Shown: in pieces, positions 6,164-8,187 of the stretch
Layout of the letters: the number at the start of each line of letters is the position of its first letter
Numbering within the stretch: the first letter of the stretch is position 1
Origin: an uncultured Terriglobales bacterium
GTDB lineage: Bacteria; Acidobacteriota; Terriglobia; Terriglobales; Acidobacteriaceae
Assembly: GCA_955652845.1 (NCBI GenBank)
Contig: CATPBY010000372.1
Coordinates: forward strand, 1-8,187
DNA: 8,187 nt
Reading direction: 5' to 3'
Notes under the pieces: model-generated
Database searches by the model: none
What the model was told of the DNA's origin: nothing
The model's input: the letters and a program-made list of their open reading frames with translations, nothing else
Translations under genes and position numbers: made by a program

Positions 6164-6643
6164 CTACTCCCCGAAAAGCTGTACCTGTGCGGTATCCGCT
6201 GCGACGCCAGGACGCCGGCGGCGGGTAGCGCCGATAACCGCCAGCACGGTGAGCGAATCCAGGGCCGTGCGGGGCACAAAAATACGCTGGGTATTCGAGC
6301 GCAGATCCGGTGGATTGACCAGAAAACCTTCGGCCGTGGTCAAGGAGAGATCGTTGGGCATCATGCCCTCGAGGACCTCGTTATCTTTGAATTTGAGCCG
6401 CACCCAGAGCCCCTCAGTACGTGGACGGCTGGTGAAGGTCTTGCGACTGAGAGAATCGGAGTCGCCGAACTCGCGCACGAAATAGACGCCCTTGATGTCA
6501 CGTAACTCGATCGCGACAACATTACCCGCCGTATTCAGCAACTCCAGCTTGCCTTCGCGGACGAAATTGGCCGGAGCGACGTATCCATTGATTGAATCCC
6601 GGTCCATCTTGCGGACGACGACCTTCTTGTGAGTTGAGGGCAT
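6164..6643 (-). CDS. Conserved acidobacterial-type small protein (possibly DUF6982), function unknown
   Basis: From ATG 6643 the protein has 159 residues, no signal peptide and no membrane segment. It reads as a mostly beta protein in two halves: KKVVVRKMDRDSINGYV through IELRDIKGVYFVREF, then LWVRLKFKDNEVLEGMM through TQRIFVPRTALDSLTVLAVIG. Each half begins with a 'V(V)R-x-x-D/K-x-x-x-x-G' strand turn, which suggests an internal duplication of a small barrel. I recall similar proteins as common in Acidobacteriota and believe they carry a DUF6982-type label, but this is unverified and no function is known. The frame also allows GTG 6709 or 6697, adding up to 22 Lys/Arg/Pro-rich residues. None of these starts has a clear Shine-Dalgarno site; ATG 6643 is chosen because the conserved-looking part begins just after it. 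The stop abuts the methyltransferase start. Confidence 0.72.
   Translation of the reverse strand: MPSTHKKVVVRKMDRDSINGYVAPANFVREGKLELLNTAGNVVAIELRDIKGVYFVREFGDSDSLSRKTFTSRPRTEGLWVRLKFKDNEVLEGMMPNDLSLTTAEGFLVNPPDLRSNTQRIFVPRTALDSLTVLAVIGATRRRRPGVAADTAQVQLFGE
6167..6172 (-). promoter_or_regulatory. Ribosome binding site overlapping a gene junction
   Basis: The - strand reads GGGGAG-TAG-ATG. The purine-rich site encodes the last residues of the upstream gene, followed at once by its stop and by the methyltransferase start. Spacing to the ATG is only 3 bases. The arrangement points to reinitiation by ribosomes finishing the upstream gene. Confidence 0.6.
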
Positions 6644-6930
6644 GTTAGTCGGCGAAAGCGGCCTCTTAGTGGGGTTTTTCCGCAGCGCTGGCGCCACCGA
6701 TTCTCGCACTTTTCAGCAAAAAACGGGCAGCATCTATGTTCACAGTAGCCAAACTTACAACCTTGTGTTATTTTCTCTAGCTTGCCGCGTCCCATCTCAG
6801 GAAGTCTAAGTCTACTGGATAGAGTCACTTACAATCAGGTGGCATGGACCTGTTTGCCCCTCTTGGGCGAGCCCTGTGGAAATCTTGCACCGGGCTGGAA
6901 CAAGGCCCCAGGGACCGGCGTTCGCGGATA
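6644..6930. promoter_or_regulatory. Divergent intergenic region, presumed to hold two promoters
   Basis: This stretch separates the leftward small-protein/methyltransferase pair from the rightward tRNA nucleotidyltransferase gene, so both transcripts should start here. Candidate elements are weak. On the - strand, TTGTAA (6755-6760) is 16 bases from CATAGA (6733-6738). On the + strand, TACAAT (6830-6835) could be a -10 box but lacks a good -35. The part at 6844-6930 could instead encode an N-terminal extension of the nucleotidyltransferase. No RNA gene or riboswitch was recognised. Confidence 0.4.
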
Positions 6931-8187
6931 ATGGCTGACTACATTTACACCATGGAAATCCGGCTCACGCCGGACCAGCAACGCGGCGTCACGTTAGTCC
7001 AGGACATCGCCCGCGCCGCGGGGATGAATATTTACCTCACGGGGGGCGCAGTCCGCGACATTATCAGCGGATTTTCCATCCGCGACCTTGATTTTACCGT
7101 TCAGGGGAATCCGCTCAAACTGCAAAAGGAACTGGAGCGCGCTGGAGCGGGTGCTGCCACCGTCGACGATGACCTGAAAACCCTGTATTTCACGCTCCCG
7201 GGAGGCGTGCGTGCCGAAATCAGCATGGCGCGCACAGAGCGTTATGAGAAGGCCGGCAAGCCACCGATCGTGACGCCGGCCACAATCATCGAAGATCTCC
7301 GTCGTCGCGATTTCACCATAAATGCCATGGCCTTGTCGCTCAACCCGGGGTCGCGGGGTCTCTTGATGGACCCCTTCAATGGAGCTGCCGACATCGAGGC
7401 CAAGCTGATCCGCGTCCTGCACAACTATGCTTTCGTGGAGGATCCGTCGCGGCTGATCCGCGCTACCCGCTTTGCCGCACGTTTCCACTGGCCAATAGAG
7501 GAACGTACCCAGGCGCGCTTCAACTCAGCCAAAGAAAATAACTACATTGACCACATCACGGACAAGGCAATCGGACGTGAGATTGAGCAGTTGGCGTATG
7601 AGGATGATCCGCTGCACATTGTCAGGGTTCTGGAGAAGGAAGACTGGTTGAAGGTGCTCAACCCGCGCTGGACTTCGGCTAAGGTGGATACGGCGGGTCT
7701 CGGTCAGTTGCTGAAAACCCGGCAGCAGATGAATCAGCTTGGCTATTCGCCCGACCCGTCGCCGGCAGTCCTGTACTTCCTTACCGCGCGGCTGGGCGAT
7801 AAAGATGTCGCGGATATGCGCAAGCTCATTCCGCGCAAGGACCTGGTCGACGCCTGGCGCGACCTTGAAGACAATGCCAAGGATCTCGCCAAACGGCTTG
7901 CGGGAAAGGAAGCCGGAACGCCGTCTCGAACCTGGAAGCTCCTGTCCGAGGCGCGGCCGGAGATGATTTTGTTTCTGGCGGTGACGGCTCGACAGCAGGC
8001 CGTCACCCAGAAAATCAAGAACTTCTTTATCAAGTGGCGGCAGGTGCAGCAGAAGATTCCTCTGCCGGAGATGACGGAGCTTCACATTACCCCGCAGATG
8101 CCCGAATATTCAAAAATTGCGCACGACGTGTTCATGCTTCTGCTGGATGGCAGATTGCGCTCCCGCACTGAGACGCTTAAGTTCCTA
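6931..8187 (+). CDS. tRNA nucleotidyltransferase / poly(A) polymerase family (CCA-adding type, 3' end missing)
   Basis: The frame is open to the right edge: 419 codons are present without a stop, and the C-terminal domain looks nearly complete. The enzyme belongs to the class II nucleotidyltransferases, which build or repair the 3' CCA end of tRNA (whole CCA, or only CC or only A) or add poly(A) to RNA. The catalytic head has GGAVRD (38-43) and the metal-binding DLD (52-54), with Glu96 in AEISMARTERY as a likely third carboxylate. RRRDFTINAMA (124-134) is the ribose-selecting motif. EDPSR (170-174) fits the amino acid template that reads C and A, and is followed by RATRFAARF. An all-helical body and tail follow. 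ATG 6931 gives the natural-looking MADYIY opening; ATG 6844 is in frame and ATG 6952 is internal. The Shine-Dalgarno signal is weak for all of them. Confidence 0.92.
   Translation, partial: MADYIYTMEIRLTPDQQRGVTLVQDIARAAGMNIYLTGGAVRDIISGFSIRDLDFTVQGNPLKLQKELERAGAGAATVDDDLKTLYFTLPGGVRAEISMARTERYEKAGKPPIVTPATIIEDLRRRDFTINAMALSLNPGSRGLLMDPFNGAADIEAKLIRVLHNYAFVEDPSRLIRATRFAARFHWPIEERTQARFNSAKENNYIDHITDKAIGREIEQLAYEDDPLHIVRVLEKEDWLKVLNPRWTSAKVDTAGLGQLLKTRQQMNQLGYSPDPSPAVLYFLTARLGDKDVADMRKLIPRKDLVDAWRDLEDNAKDLAKRLAGKEAGTPSRTWKLLSEARPEMILFLAVTARQQAVTQKIKNFFIKWRQVQQKIPLPEMTELHITPQMPEYSKIAHDVFMLLLDGRLRSRTETLKFL

Noticed and set aside
5990..6505. 171-codon open frame on the + strand across the methyltransferase/small-protein junction
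   Set aside because: It is antisense to two well-supported genes and shows no recognisable domain.
7525..8085. 186-codon open frame on the - strand (and another at 6994-7488)
   Set aside because: Both are shadows of the tRNA nucleotidyltransferase, whose motifs are unmistakable on the + strand.
1..8187. Mobile element, CRISPR array, toxin-antitoxin, defence or biosynthetic cluster
   Set aside because: No transposase, integrase, regular DNA repeats, terminal inverted repeats or such families were seen; the genes look like core and general-metabolism genes.

Overview
The window looks like ordinary chromosomal DNA from a Gram-negative bacterium of moderately high GC. The best guess is the phylum Acidobacteriota (class Terriglobia). 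This rests on an lpxD gene (lipid A, so an outer membrane) and on the character of several proteins, especially the small VVVRK/LWVRLKF protein, the MADYIY-type tRNA nucleotidyltransferase and the protein with LPPLxLxSRPVD repeats. The assignment is from recognition only; no database was searched. I see no mobile element, CRISPR array, tRNA, rRNA or phage gene, and codon use looks uniform.

Layout. The left end (3-1714, + strand) holds the 3' part of an M61-family metallopeptidase with a C-terminal PDZ domain. Its stop codon overlaps the likely GTG start of a PlsC-type 1-acylglycerol-3-phosphate acyltransferase, so the two form a coupled pair. A convergent gap of 77 bases follows. Six genes then run on the - strand. 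In transcription order from the right they are: a small conserved acidobacterial-type protein (6164-6643); a class I SAM methyltransferase joined to it with no gap; a hypothetical protein with 41-residue repeats and a C-terminal membrane helix (4461-5252); lpxD; an aldo/keto reductase; and a small deazaflavin/flavin-dependent nitroreductase-like protein. To the right of a divergent promoter region (about 6644-6930), a class II tRNA nucleotidyltransferase / poly(A) polymerase-family gene runs on the + strand and leaves the window just before its end. Every intergenic gap is shorter than 300 bases.

How the genes relate. PlsC (phospholipid synthesis) and LpxD (lipid A synthesis) are both envelope-lipid enzymes, but they lie on opposite strands and need not be co-regulated. 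The methyltransferase and the protein before it are very probably translated together. The rest looks like a loose run of housekeeping and general-metabolism genes. The part least explained by known families is the repeat protein at 4461-5252, which has about 2.7 diverged copies of an exact 41-residue period, a proline-rich stretch and a C-terminal anchor.
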